The notes beneath the pieces are model-generated. The model ran no database searches, was not told the DNA's origin, and saw only the letters and a program-made list of their open reading frames with translations. Of a stretch of 64,000 nt of DNA, positions 46,116 to 58,802 are shown one piece after another (position 1 is the first letter of the stretch; each line of letters begins with the position of its first letter). Source of the DNA: Adenanthera pavonina (taxonomy: Eukaryota > Streptophyta > Magnoliopsida > Fabales > Fabaceae); NCBI GenBank assembly GCA_026686845.1, contig JAIVEN010000013.1, forward strand, positions 10,188,001 to 10,252,000, written 5' to 3'. Both the position numbers and the translations under genes were made by a program.

Positions 46116-49100
46116 TTTAATATGAGATATTTTGAGATAGTAGTTATGTACTGCTTAAATACTATGGATGTATTTGCATTTCGTCGTTGTATCAAATTTA
46201 TTTCTCTGGATGAGGTTGTCACTACTCACTAATCTGTAAATTTATTGCTCTGGAAAAAGATTTGAAAACAATTTGTGTGAATTATCATCCCAAGGCAAGC
46301 ATGATATGGAATGACTTTGTAACGTATATATTTGATATATAATTGATGATGATATGTAAAATAAATACACGAAATTTTAGGATACAAATAAAAATCATAT
46401 TAATAAACAGTGATATGCAGTAAAACAGTCATATCCACTCATTTTAATTTTATATGATATATTACTATATTGATATATTGATATGTATCTAAAAATAACA
46501 AAAAAAATGACGATCCAACTTGATGATTGTCAGTCGATCCCACCATCGTGAGCCAACTTAAGGTTAAAGCTATGTATGTATATGAGTTTTGAATTTAAAA
46601 TGCTTGTGGGATGGACAGCTTGCTATTGTTGAAGAATGGTGTGTGTGTGTGTGTGTGTGTGTGTGATTGATAGTTTGATCGACATTAATTTGCACGTTTT
46701 TATTTGCCTTTCTCAGTGCACATCAGGGAAACCCTCCATCACTTTCTTCTCTCATACTGTCATTTCAATTTCAATAATCTGGCAGATCATGACTAGTTTT
46801 AATTACCCTTAACATTTTACGTTATTTTTTCTTTATAACGTGATGAAAAAGTTATCATCCAGATCAAAATATTTATATAATAAAATAAAATTTATAGTGA
46901 GCAATGGAATAATTAGGTTTGGGACCAACAAATAAAAATATTTGATTTTTGGAATCAAAAATGATTTCTTTTGGGTAAGAGTTGAATTTTTTTAGCTTAA
47001 AATTAATTTTTTTTAGAAAAAATCAATTTGGTATTAAAAATTAAATATCTTCAATTTTTGGTCTTAAAATTCAATTTCCTCTATTATTGTTTATAAGTTA
47101 AATAAATAGGACTCTATGACTTACCCCGGACTCTACGTATTATATTGAAAAATGTATCTTTTAAAAATAGTAATAAAAAAGAAAGTGCAAGTGAGTTGGG
47201 ACTGGAGGACCACCAGTATTATCCCTCCACGAATCGCTCGATTGGTTTATCTTTTTATAAAAAGTCTTTTAGAATAACTACAGTTTACAAAAATAAAGTT
47301 TGAATAAAAATAGAGAAGTTTACTGAAAACCTATTTAGATGAAAAAAAAATAATGGTTTAAAACTATGATTTAATTTACAAAAATGAAAACTAGACAAGC
47401 ATTTGTAGCCTGATTTGAACCATGCCCTTGTGTGGCATGAGTTGTATACCTACTGACGGGACCAAAGAGCTACATCTTTTAGTCTTTATAATTAATATGA
47501 TTTTTTACTTTAATGTTTATAATTTATAAATTTGTAATTAAATCTTTCATGAATTATAAGATATTTAATTTAGTCTCTATTGTTAATTTTGTAATTATTT
47601 TTTCAATTTTACTGATATAGTTAATAGTATTAAATAAAAACTGATATGAATATATATAAATAATAAAAATATACTTAAGATATTAAAATATAATAAGAAA
47701 TTAAAATTAAAATTGAATAAAATTACAGTGACTACAAATATAATTTTTCCTATATATAAAATGTGTGAATTCAAATGATTAAAAATACGTGTAAGATAGG
47801 TTTACCATTTTTTTTTTTTGGGTAAGTAGGCTTATCAAATTTTGAGTAAGTAGACTGTAGATAATTTATTTTCGTGCAATGTATGAGATAATAATAACTT
47901 AATAGGTTTCTATATAACGACTATATTCAACTTTCTAATATTTAAACCTTATTAAAATATGTAAAAAAAATTAAAAGAATAAAAAAAAATTGCACGAAAT
48001 CCAATGAAATGAATGGAGAAAAATTGAAAAAACTTAAAATAAAAAAGATGGCACGAAACCAATAAAAAATAAGTCATGTAATTTATAACTTTTCAATAAA
48101 GTGTTTTTTTTATAGATTTTATATTTTATCTTGTTATTAACAGTTACACACATATAATAAAATGCTATTTACATAAATAATGCAAATCATTCCTTATATT
48201 TCATGCAATACACAACAAAATATGTATAACTTTATAATCCATTCTCATAATTTCAATAATAGGAACCAAATTAAAAATTATAAGGACTCCATTATAAATT
48301 TTTAAATTGTAAAAATAAATTGAATATTGAATAAATTATAAGCATAAAAATATTTAGCTACTACTACCCTTTGATTTCGAAAATTGCTGCATGATTAATA
48401 TTCTAGGAGGAAAGGGGAAACCAAAGATAATGCTTAATTAATTAATCACCAAGGTAAAGCTTTGATTATTCTAACTTTCTCTTGTTATCAATTTACATCA
48501 TTGTCTATATAAAAGAGTGACACATCTAAATTATTGTAGCCTATCAGCCAGAACTGAAGTGCTAAACAGTAGAAAAAGGTATATGTATTATGGACTAGAT
48601 ATGATATAGTAGTGAATAATTTATTTATATTTAAATGAAATGAAAAATATAAAGGTAAGCATAAAATATTACAAAATAATGAAGCTGATACAGTGACTCA
48701 TTATTATTATTTTAGTTCATCAAATTATTATTATTTTATATTTTTTGCAGGACCCGACCAGTAGAGAAACAAACGTACATGCGATTGTGACACATCCACC
48801 CAAGACCACCCCACCATCACTCCATGACTCATTACCTTTATTTTCAATTTTGAATTCAATAATATCATTCCTTTTTCTATAATACCTCAAACTTAAATAT
48901 TATATTCACTGTTAGATTTAATCGTAATTAAGCCAGTTAGCTAGGGCTTAATCTCTGTCTTTGAACATGCATGGTTTAATTTCTATCACCCCCAGAAATT
49001 AAACTTTCAGACTTTGTCCAAACTATATATCTCTTGTTCAGGATCTCTATACTATATGGTTGATGTATTTTAGATCCATTATAAAGTTCTGTAAAAACTG

Positions 49101-49829
49101 AATAAAATTATTAATATATAAGATATTTTCGATATTAATTAAACTAATCTCTTTGTACCTATGTTCTAAAAAATCAAATCATCCAATTCCATTGGTGAAT
49201 CAGGAAATTGGAACTCAGTCCAGTTCAAAATCGCTCTAGTTAAAAATTCACTCAAAGTAAATTAAAAATAATCAAAATAAGTAAAAAAATAGAATAAATT
49301 TATGTGTAATATCTTTTTATGTATGAAAGTAAAAGCATATAAATTAATGACCATAAATTTGACTAGTTGAATTACAACCAAATCTTAAACTGATATATTC
49401 ACTATTTTAATGATCGATCCTATTTTAAGTACATTATTTTACTGACACACACACTTATTATTGGGAGACAGTAAAAAGAAGACAAAGGTGTTTTAAAGAT
49501 TAAGGAACTTGTTGGTGCCCTCCAATTTAACAGATTTTAACAGTAAAAACAAAAAGAAGAAAAGAGTAGAAAAGAAAACAAACAACAAAAATAAATAAAC
49601 CTCAATCCAAACACACCCTTCCCTTTCTCTCCCCCAGCACTCACAACTCCTTTATCATTCCGCCTCCTTCTGATCTCTCTTAATTTCTCTCTGCATCTTC
49701 TCTCATCTCATGGTGATGTGATCCTCCACCCACACCCTCCAAACAGAGAAACCCATCAAACTTTTGCAAAAGAGAGAGAGAGAGAGAGAAAAAGAAGAAT
49801 CATAAAGCCACACTCCCTAATTAAGAGCC
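46116..49829. other. AT-rich intergenic DNA and Dof upstream region
   Basis: No gene is supported. A (GT)n microsatellite lies at 46639-46665. The last 250 bp before the Dof ATG are CT- and GA-rich (GA run about 49774-49788), as in many plant leaders; no TATA box can be assigned with confidence. Confidence 0.4.
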
Positions 49830-51079
49830 ATGGTCTTCTCTTCCCTTCCTCTCTATCATCTAGATCCACCACCCAACTGGGCTCAAGAGGTGATTAATAA
49901 TTCCTTCCTTTCATCTTTTCTTTTCCTTAATCGGAAATATTCCTATTATATATATATATATATATATTCCTCCTTTTATCAATCTTGTTTTCTTTCCTGA
50001 ATATGCCATATATATCAATCATAATTCAGTTTCTTTTTCTTTTTAATTACCTTTTGTTTCTACACTATCAGCAACTTCATCAGCAGCAGCCCGGAAGAGT
50101 GATTCATACCCAGAGTTCCCAGGTACCGCCTCTACTGAAGCCGCCGCCACCACCTCTATCGGTTGTTGGAGGTGGCAGTGGCGATGGTGGCCACCACCGA
50201 GGCTCTACAAAATCGGGATCGATGGCCGATCGAGCTCGGCTAGCTAAGATAGCACAACCAGAAGCAGCACTAAAGTGTCCACGGTGCGAATCGACGAACA
50301 CCAAGTTCTGTTACTACAACAATTACAGCCTCTCTCAGCCTCGCCACTTCTGCAAGACTTGCCGGCGATACTGGACCCGAGGCGGCGCGTTGAGGAACGT
50401 CCCGGTGGGAGGTGGGTGCAGGAGGAAGAACAAAAGAAGCAAAGCAAGCAACAGCAACAGATCGAAATCTCCCAACAAAGCAGCAGCAGCAGCAGCATCA
50501 GGTTCCATTTCCAATCCTCCAAGTGCAAATAATTCTACCACTAGCTGTTGCCCTAGAAGTGATCATCATCACTTGATAGGTCACTTGCCTTCTCCATTAC
50601 TCTTCCCTCCTACTACTTCCCATAGTTACAGTGACTACGATGTCGTTTTTGCGGCCACAAATATCAAAGATGCTCAATTTCAAACTGGTTGTTCTAGCTC
50701 AGGTGGTATAATTGGTAGTAACAATAATGGGTTTATTACTACTGAGCAATGGAAGCCACCAATTCTGCAGCATCATCAACAGTTTCCATCAACATTCTTG
50801 ACTAACTTGGAATCACCAATTGGGTTATATCAGTTTGAAAGATCAGAGAATGTTGGAGTTGAACCTTCGAGGACATTGTTATATTCTGGAGGTTGTGGAA
50901 TAGGTAGTGATCATCAGCTTACCAGTACTGTTAAAATGGAGGAAAATAGAGAAGTAGTAGGTTTATCAAAGAGTCTTATGGGTAACTCTGCAAATAATGA
51001 ACAATTCTGGGACGTGAGTGCATGGAATAGCAATAATATTTCTAGTTTGGCTTCTTCTTCCACCACCCATCTCATTTGA
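49830..51079 (+). CDS. Dof zinc-finger transcription factor
   Basis: This is a plant-specific nuclear transcription factor that binds AAAG-core DNA. Exon 1 (49830-49889) encodes 20 residues starting MVFSS. A phase-0 intron (49890-50071; GAG^GTGATT donor, ATCAG acceptor) follows; exon 2 is 50072-51079. The product is about 355 residues, normal for the family. The Dof finger has Cys at residues 89, 92, 114 and 117 (C-X2-C-X21-C-X2-C) and is followed by a basic stretch (RRKNKRSK). Low-complexity parts are poly-Q/P before the finger and an alanine/serine-rich run after it. The MVFSS start, the short first exon, the 'GSMADRARLA' element before the finger and the 'SSLASSSTTHL' tail resemble the PEAR/HCA2-type group (Arabidopsis Dof2.4, Dof5.1 and Dof5.6), which acts in vascular and procambial growth. 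Group membership is inference. The ATG at 49985, inside the intron, is not the start. Confidence 0.93.
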
Positions 51080-52762
51080 TTTTGAAGGTTTGATGATATA
51101 TATATGGGATCCACTTCAAATCTTCCAAATTTCCTTCTCCAATTGAAATGATCATCAAAGATATACAGATTTAAAGTCAGGTATCCTCAAACTTTATTCA
51201 GACTATGACTTATTAATACTGCATTTTCTCCTGTGTCAAACTAGAATTTGAATCCTTTACGTTTATGCATCTGAAAAGAGAGTGACAAAAAAAAAGGGAG
51301 TACTAGTGTGGGAGGACTTACATTTATCTTTATGCTTATCATCTCTCAATTTTTTTTAATCTCTTTTCAAATACACTATATATATATTCATCCCTTTTTC
51401 GAATGCAGAGGATCCGGATCTGTGGAATTGATCAATTTAATTATTATTTTAGTTCCATTGTTAGTGTTGGAAAAGAATTGAAGCTAAGTACACCTTACTC
51501 AGTTATTGCTTTGGATTGCTACCTTATTAGCTATATATCTAATCATGGAGTTCATTCACCCCACTTGGGAGAAGCTAGAAGGCTAGATGAAGACACTATC
51601 TTGCGGTGCTGACATGTATATCATAAGTGACTATTGAAGCTATATATTTTGATTTGATCCATTTCTCATTAATGGATCTCACTACTCTCTTTTTTTTTTG
51701 GTTTGTCATGTATTTTATATATTAAAATGTTGGGAAAAGTTGGCGTATTGTTGCTTATATGAATGTTTTTGATGACTTGAAGGGTTAAGCTAATATATAT
51801 ATATATATATATATATATTACAAATTGAGTACAGCTTGGTGCAAGAATACTTTCATGAGATGATGCCACTTATTATTATTATTATTATCTTTACTCGATA
51901 CTATATTCCCTTCTATTCATATTATGAGATATATTGAGAGGTTTTTTCTTGATCCATAATATATAGTATCATATACTGATTTATCTTTTTTACCCATAAT
52001 TCATTTAATAACTAATTTTGTAGCCTATTTTAGAGAAATGGAAAAGAGTAGAACAAATTGAGGTAAAAATGATATTTTTGATTTTTTTTTAATTAAGGAT
52101 GTAATAAAATCTTATTAAGATGTGTAAAATTGTTGAAAATGAACGGGAGGTAGTATATTTCATCATACAAAATGTAACTTCGGAGAAATTGAGTTGCACC
52201 ATCAATATAATTAATTTGTTATGTATTCTTTTCATACTTCAATTACTTTTCTCTATCCATTCTAATATCGAACCCCCAAAACAATCATTTGTGAGTCGTC
52301 TTGTTCATGATCATTTAAGAAATATCATTTTTTTAAGGGGAAAAAATATAACATATCAAAATATCACTGTAATAATATTTATTTTTGGGAGACAATCAAA
52401 CAAACTTTCATAATTAAATATTTCTACTCAGGCTTTACGAATAGAACTGATCAGGAGTTACTTATAGTTCTAACACGAAAGTGTTCTTAATAAAATATCA
52501 ATTCCGTCTTTAAATAATTAGATTCATTTAGCATTAATTCTACAGAATCTAGTAAGTACATGAGCTATAGTCTTTCAAAATATAAAAATATTTTATATTC
52601 AATTTTTTGTCAAGTAATTTAAGGATGACAATAGAATATATAAAACACATGAAATTTTCCAACACTAAATTGAATGAACCAGAAGACATTTATCTGTTTT
52701 AAACCCCTCCATATATCCCCCTTCAACTCTCTCTCTCTCTCTCTTCTCCCCCCCCCCCCCCC
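51080..52762. other. Dof 3' flank, AT-rich
   Basis: It holds the 3' UTR of the Dof gene (end not determined), a TA microsatellite (51791-51819) and an ATT repeat (51873-51888). The small frames here (for example 51403-51612) are unsupported. Confidence 0.35.
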
Positions 52763-53135
52763 CAAGGGGCGGACACACGTTGGTCACAGCCCCCCTCACC
52801 CCTCTCATATTTAATTTGTGTTATTTAGTTTTTTTCATATAGTTATTCCCAAATATACATATATTTGTGGTTTGGTCCCTTCTAGTATTTTTATGTTTGC
52901 ATAATATGTAAATACATAAATATATATTTATATATACTACACATTTATCATATTAAATGAAGTATAAAATTTAAAGATCTATTATAATTTTTTTAAATTG
53001 TCAATATATAATATTATACATAAAAAATATATTAAAAATATGATTTTTATATATTCTAAATTTTTTTAATAATATTTTTTATCTCTAAAAAAATAATTTG
53101 GCCTCCCCAAAATTCACGTCTTGCGTCCGCCCCTG
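52763..53135. mobile_element. hAT-like MITE (373 bp), relative of 16557-17417
   Basis: The left end CAAGGGGCGGACACACG and the complement of the right end, CAGGGGCGGACGCAAGACG, form terminal inverted repeats. GC-rich blocks inside the ends ('accaacgtg', 'gaggggtgagggggg' on the complement) match those of the element at 16557, in the opposite orientation. It lies between C-rich runs, so the 8-bp target duplication cannot be read clearly. Confidence 0.65.
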
Positions 53136-53705
53136 GCCACCCCCCCTCCCTCCCTCCCTGTGTGGATATGTGTGAGTGTATAAACAGAATAGAATTTCCA
53201 TTTTTGGTGGGTTCACAAAGAGTGTAATTTGAGAATTCATGTTCATGAAAGATGATATATATCTTTCTAACCCATGCATTTTGTTTTGTCACGTTTTAGG
53301 AGCTTCTTTAATTTCTGAACAGTACGTTTAACTGGCTTCTTTATTCATCTAAAATGGAAACTTCAAATTCCAAGACTTCACTCATCTCATATTTTGATGA
53401 TGATAAGTCACAATTTTATTTATTTACTTATTTACATCTGTTTTTGTTCTTTCGTTTTCCCCCCTCTTTTTAATCCATGAGATTGGCTTTTTTGCCCTTC
53501 CAAGGAAAATAAAGCTCTACCTTGGGACCCATTTCTACGAAGAATCTTCTTCATTTGCACAGAGACAAAATAAGAGATTTTTTCTTTTTCTTGGAGTAAT
53601 ACGAATATATGTACTATAATTTGGTGAACAAAATGATTTTCTAATTATGAGGAAAATTGACCAAATGAATTGAAATCGTACTTGTTTGTTGAATATGTGA
53701 ACCTG
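53136..53705. other. Intergenic DNA
   Basis: No gene is seen. A C-rich run with CCT repeats (53139-53160) follows the MITE. Confidence 0.3.
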
Positions 53706-54766
53706 AGTTGATAGGGATCATAGTTATATCTCTCTAGACAAGAATATATGTTGCAAAGAAACGCCAAAATTCCTCTCAAGACCATGCAAATCCTTCTTTT
53801 ATATATGGACATGAATTTATAGAAGAACAGAGGAAAAGAACAACATAACTATATTACAAAAAACTTCTTCAATATCGAAGGCAAAAAGGAGAGAAGAAAC
53901 AGAAGCATCATCCTCCTATGTTTTCGTTAAACTAAATTAAGTTATATATATTAGAAAAAGCACATATATAGTAATCAATCTCAAGAGAGCTGATTTATTA
54001 TAACCTAAGTAATGATTAAAATATGTCATGACTATGATGTGATATTCTTATGATAATTCAAAGGTGAGTCTGGTTTCTATCCACTGCGGCTTGTCTCTAC
54101 TTTCTCTTCACTGTACTTTGAGGAGGCTCCTCTGTCTCTTAGATCCTCTGTGGACTAGGATGTAGCTAGAACTTGTGTTCCCTTTGTTTCTAATATAGTT
54201 TAATTGGGCTTAATCCTTCCGTTTTCATCAAAACATTTTCTTAATGGTTCAAATTAACTTTTTTTCAATTAATAATATTTTGATAAAATATTAAATCTAA
54301 TAAACCGTTCAAATTTATTATGAAGATTCGAATATATATATATATATATATATAGTTCTACTCCACTGCAATAGAGAGTAGCCATGTTGGATAGGGATCA
54401 TATCTATAGACAAGAAAATATGTTTCGAAGAAATGCCATATTTCCTCTCAAAATCATGCAAATCCTCCTCTTAGGACATGATTTTTTTTTTTTAATTTTT
54501 GGCTTGAAGGTACATGAATTTAAGGAATAGAAGAGAAGTTGTTATAGCTGTTTGAAAAAAAACTTCAATATGGAAGGCAAAAAAGGAAAGAAACAGAAAC
54601 ATCATTATCCTATATATCTTTTCATTAAATTAAAGTTATACAAGAAAAAGCACATAGAAATCAATAATCTTAGCGAGCTGATTTAGTATAACCTAAGAAA
54701 TGATTAAAATATATAAGTTATGGTAATGATGTGATATTCTTACGATAATTCAATGGTGGGGTTTGG
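53706..54766. repeat. Spaced direct duplication downstream of Dof
   Basis: Copy 1 (53706-54073) and copy 2 (54385-54766) share 'atagggatcat', 'gacaagaa.atatgtt', 'cctctcaa.a.catgcaaatcct', 'gaaacagaa.catcat', 'gaaaaagcacata' and 'gatgtgatattctta.gataa'. Copy 2 has a small T-rich insertion. The offset is about 680 bp. Non-coding. Confidence 0.7.
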
Positions 54767-56578
54767 AGATGGAATCTGGGGTTTCGATGTTTTGCTTTTT
54801 TGCAAATACCAAAGCTAGCTGATTGCCTGCTTCCATGGAATAAAGCAATTCCATTCACAAAGCACAGTCAAAAAGTGACTCTCTCTCTCTCTCTCTCTCT
54901 CTCTCACAGGGAGAGAGAGGGAGAGAGAGAGGGGGGGGGGAACAGTGAAAGAAGGAGACCAAAATAAAATGAAAAAGAAAACAGTAAAGGAAGTTTTTTG
55001 TTGGTCGGTTGTTGCAAGATCAATGAAGGGATAGTGGATAGTGATCCCAATATTGTCTATCGTAGAGGGTTTCTGATAAAAAAGGCCAAAGTTTATTGCG
55101 CAATTAATTGCTCCACTAATTGTGTGGATGTGCTGTATAACTACGTTTTTCAGAGTAAGTTGAAAAGTAATTAACTATCAATTTTAATTATACATACAAA
55201 AACTATTTGATTGTGAAGTACTTTTTTAAATCTTTAATTTCACATCCATATATATAATAAAACCTACAGTAAAGCATACAATTCGCAAATCATGAATATT
55301 ACTATATATGTTTCATTCTTCAAATTAACTTTGTATAATGGACAATAAAACATAATTAATTTGGATTATCTTTATTAAAAGGAATATGAATGAAACACAT
55401 TTCTTAACTATATATTAATATCCGCTTAAAGTGTAATTAGCAAGAGGATTACTTTATTCTCTCTCTGTCTCTCTCTCACACGCACACAAACACACACACA
55501 CCAAATTTTTAGAAGTCCAAATTAGTCTAGATGATTTCGAGAGATGTGAACCATTTCCATGATGTTATTGGTGATTATGATTGTGATTATCTATCATAAC
55601 TAAAAATGTTAGCATTGCACGCACCGAGGCAATCAAATAACATTGTAGTCCAATGAGCTAGTTGTTCAAGCAAGGCACAAAATAAATCAATTTATGTTAC
55701 CACTTTTAAATTGTTTGAAAAGAAAATAGAATAACATTGTTGCAACATAAATAAAACAAAAAGAGAGAGATAGAAAAACTCTTTTACATATATATCTCCT
55801 TGTTTATAATAAAAAGTTATTCTTTTCCTTCCTTCCTACCGAAACTTTTAATTTTGGATCTTAGATTTAAATCAAGCTAAGAGATGTGAGAAGAAGGTGG
55901 AGGGTATGTGGGGGTAGAGCTCGGAAATCCAAGCAAAGAAGGTGAAGGAGGGGACATGAATATGGTGTGTGTGTGTGTGGGTTTCTTTGCAGCTTTTGCT
56001 TTTCTGTGACGTCCTTCTTCTTCCTTTTTATCCCCTTCCCTCACTCTCACTCTGCCCCACCTTTCCTCAATCATTCATCTCTTTGATTCCTCCTCACTTC
56101 TCCCATTGATTCCATTCTCAAATCTTTTTTGCAAATGAATATATAACACTTCTCTACAACTATAGGTCTATCTTACAAATATGGAGCTATGGAGCTGGTT
56201 GAGTAGTTGCATTCTTTAGAAGTCATCCAAAGTCTCATTTGATAGACTTATCTCCCCATAGAGATTCATTCATTGGCTTTATAGAGCTAGTTGAGTAGTT
56301 GCAACTAGATTAAACTGCTTGTGTTTTAAACTTATGCAAGAATCATTTAAATTGGTTTGTCAAAAAAAAGGGAAAAAAAGTTTCTATTTATATCCCAACA
56401 TGCCCGTGCCATAGCTACAGGATAAAAAGGTTTTGTTTTGTTGTTATATTCTATTTCATCCTATTTTATTTAATTAAATTGTTTGAAATTTGAACTTTCC
56501 TTGGCAAGTAGCCAGACCAAGTGAACTCATCCATTTAACCATCAAATGGAATAAAAAAAAAAGAGCATAAAAGACACT
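54767..56578. other. Intergenic DNA with CT/GA runs
   Basis: No gene is supported. A (CT)n run (54879-54905) is followed within a few bases by a (GA)n run (54909-54931), so the two could pair. GT/CA-type runs lie near 55479-55500 and 55965-55979. A worn frame on the minus strand (55877-56074) has no family match. Confidence 0.35.
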
Positions 56579-58802
56579 TGTCACACCCAAAAATGCAATG
56601 CGGATGGTGCGGGAAATGAAAGAAAAATAGAGGAATCGGCCCTCAAGACGGAGACCGATTATGGAAGAGTCACCACCAAAATTTTAAGGGAAATTTTGGA
56701 AAACTGAATAAAAAGTAAAGGATGGTCTATGAATTAGAGTTGGGTTCGGGAGTACGATTATGAGTAGAGAAGGTGTTAGGCACCCCCACATCATCCATTC
56801 CTAAGAACGGTTACATTAAGTTGATCATGCAATTTTTATAACTTTTCAAAAATTATTTTGATTGCCCTTTAACCATTCACATGCAAAAATGAATAAAAGA
56901 AAATGTAAAAATGAAAATAAAGAATAAAATGAAAATATGAGGAATTGGGAAAAATAAAAGAAGAAGAAAATATTATTTATTTAGAAGAATGGACTTGACA
57001 CAAAATCAAAGTTTGGGGCCTACGTATCCTGCAATAGGGATCATAGTCGACGTAGTTTGAGCTTAAAAATACGTGTCACTTGATTGATATATTTTTTTTA
57101 AATTTCTTTTGGAAAGAGAGTTTAGAGGGAATAATTTTCTTATTATTATTATTATTATTATTATTTTAACAACTAGGATCTGTGGTGATTTATCACTCAC
57201 AACTCACAAATTGAAACCTATGTGCCCATAGTATTTCCTCTTGGAGCTCCAAGGCATATACAAAAAAGCTTAAAGGAAGAATAAATTTTACATAAATAAT
57301 CTTTATTTCCTTATATTAAATGATAAAAATAAACGCAATCATGGTAAGATATTTTTATAAAAGAAAGGTGATAAAAAGAACTTAAAAATATGACTTATAT
57401 ATATATATGTATATGTTATCTATTTTCTTTATTTATTTATTTTTAAAAAGAGTCAACTAAGATCTGTGGTGACTTTATCATTCATAGCTCGCTAATTAGC
57501 ACCCTGAATACCCACGGTATTACCACTTGAGACAAAAGGTAAAAAGAAAACGTTAGAAGTAAAACACATAATTTTTGGACAAATTATTTTTATTTTCTTT
57601 TTATCATAAAAATTGAGATAAAATAGGATCATTTTAACACATATTTACTTATTTAAAGAAGAAATATTAAGAAAAATGTAAAATGTGATCATTACATATA
57701 TTATGGGAAATAATCAACATATATGGTGATTTTATCACTCACACAAATTACTGATTAATACCTAAATACCCACGGTGTCACTACTCGGGCCAGATAAGGG
57801 ATAAGATCTTAGGTGAAAACGCATAATTTTTCAATTATTATTATTATTTTAAATGAGAAGACAATTAGAAAAACAAAAACATAGATAATAAAAGAATGAA
57901 TAAAAATTGAAGGAAAATAAATGATCTAGGTATGAATTATTTCATATAAGATCCTCTTAACACATATTTATTAAAAGGAGAGCAATAAGAAGAATTCAAA
58001 ATATCATTATTACATATATTTCCGAGAAGAAATAATCAACGTATGTAGCTACTTTATCACTCACAAATTGCTGATTAATACTTAAATACCCACGGTGTTA
58101 CCATTCGAGGTAAATAAGTAGAAAGAGTAAAAACTTGGAGGGATATGAATAATCTTTGTCCAAATTGTTTTTATTTCTTTGTTTCAATTTATGCAATAAA
58201 AATGCAATTAGAAAATCTTTTTTTTAAATAATTTTTGCTTAAATTATTTTTATTTACTTATTTAAATAGATGCACTTAGAAGACATTTTATTATTATTAT
58301 TATTAGTAAAAAAAAGTGCTTGAAAAAGAGATTTAAGATAAAGTTACTACATCCAATATATATTATTTATCTATTTATTTTATATTACTTTTTATTTATA
58401 AATTATTTGTATTTCCTTATTTTAAATTGTGAAAAATAAGAAACAAAACAATTAAAAATCCTTCTTTAAAACTTGGAATAGTATTATAAAAAAAAAATAA
58501 GGTGAAATTTCTACCTATATTTTCATCTTCGAAAATCAATTTCCAAACAAAACTAAACAACATATATGGTGATTTAGTCACTCATAATTTACTAATTGGT
58601 GCCCAAACACTCAAGGTATTACTACTCAAAGCATAAAGGTAAAACAAAATTTGCAATAGAGACTTTTCTTTATTTTAATTATTTATCATTTATTTTACTT
58701 ATTTCTCTTCTTTTTTCTTCTTTTATAAAGCAACCATTTGAACTCAAAACATTTAAAAGTTAGCCAATGTAAGCACCATGGCAACTTCTTGCTCATGATA
58801 CC
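56579..58802 (+). repeat. Ogre/Tat-type LTR, 5' part, truncated
   Basis: It begins TGTCACACCC and carries blocks I recognise from Ogre/Tat LTRs: 'agagtcaccaccaaaatttt', 'gttgggttcgggagtacgat', 'gaaggtgttaggcaccc', 'cctaagaacggttac' and 'ggcctacgtatcctgcaat'. The distal part has five spaced copies of a motif with 'ttatcactca' and 'acccacggt.ttacc' (about 57186, 57461, 57718, 58042, 58560). It is cut at 58803 by the chromovirus LTR. The copy at 4470 is its degraded relative. Confidence 0.6.

Noticed and set aside
49985..50071. Dof coding start at the ATG at 49985
   Set aside because: This segment is pyrimidine-rich intron ending in a good acceptor (atcag); a spliced start at 49830 gives the MVFSS N-terminus typical of related Dof proteins.
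51899..52155. Stowaway-like element between 'tattcccttctattca' and 'gaacgggaggtagta'
   Set aside because: The inverted ends match only weakly and the target duplication is not clear.
55877..56074. 65-codon minus-strand frame
   Set aside because: Low-complexity (Glu/Arg then Pro/Ser) over a GT-repeat region; no homology seen.
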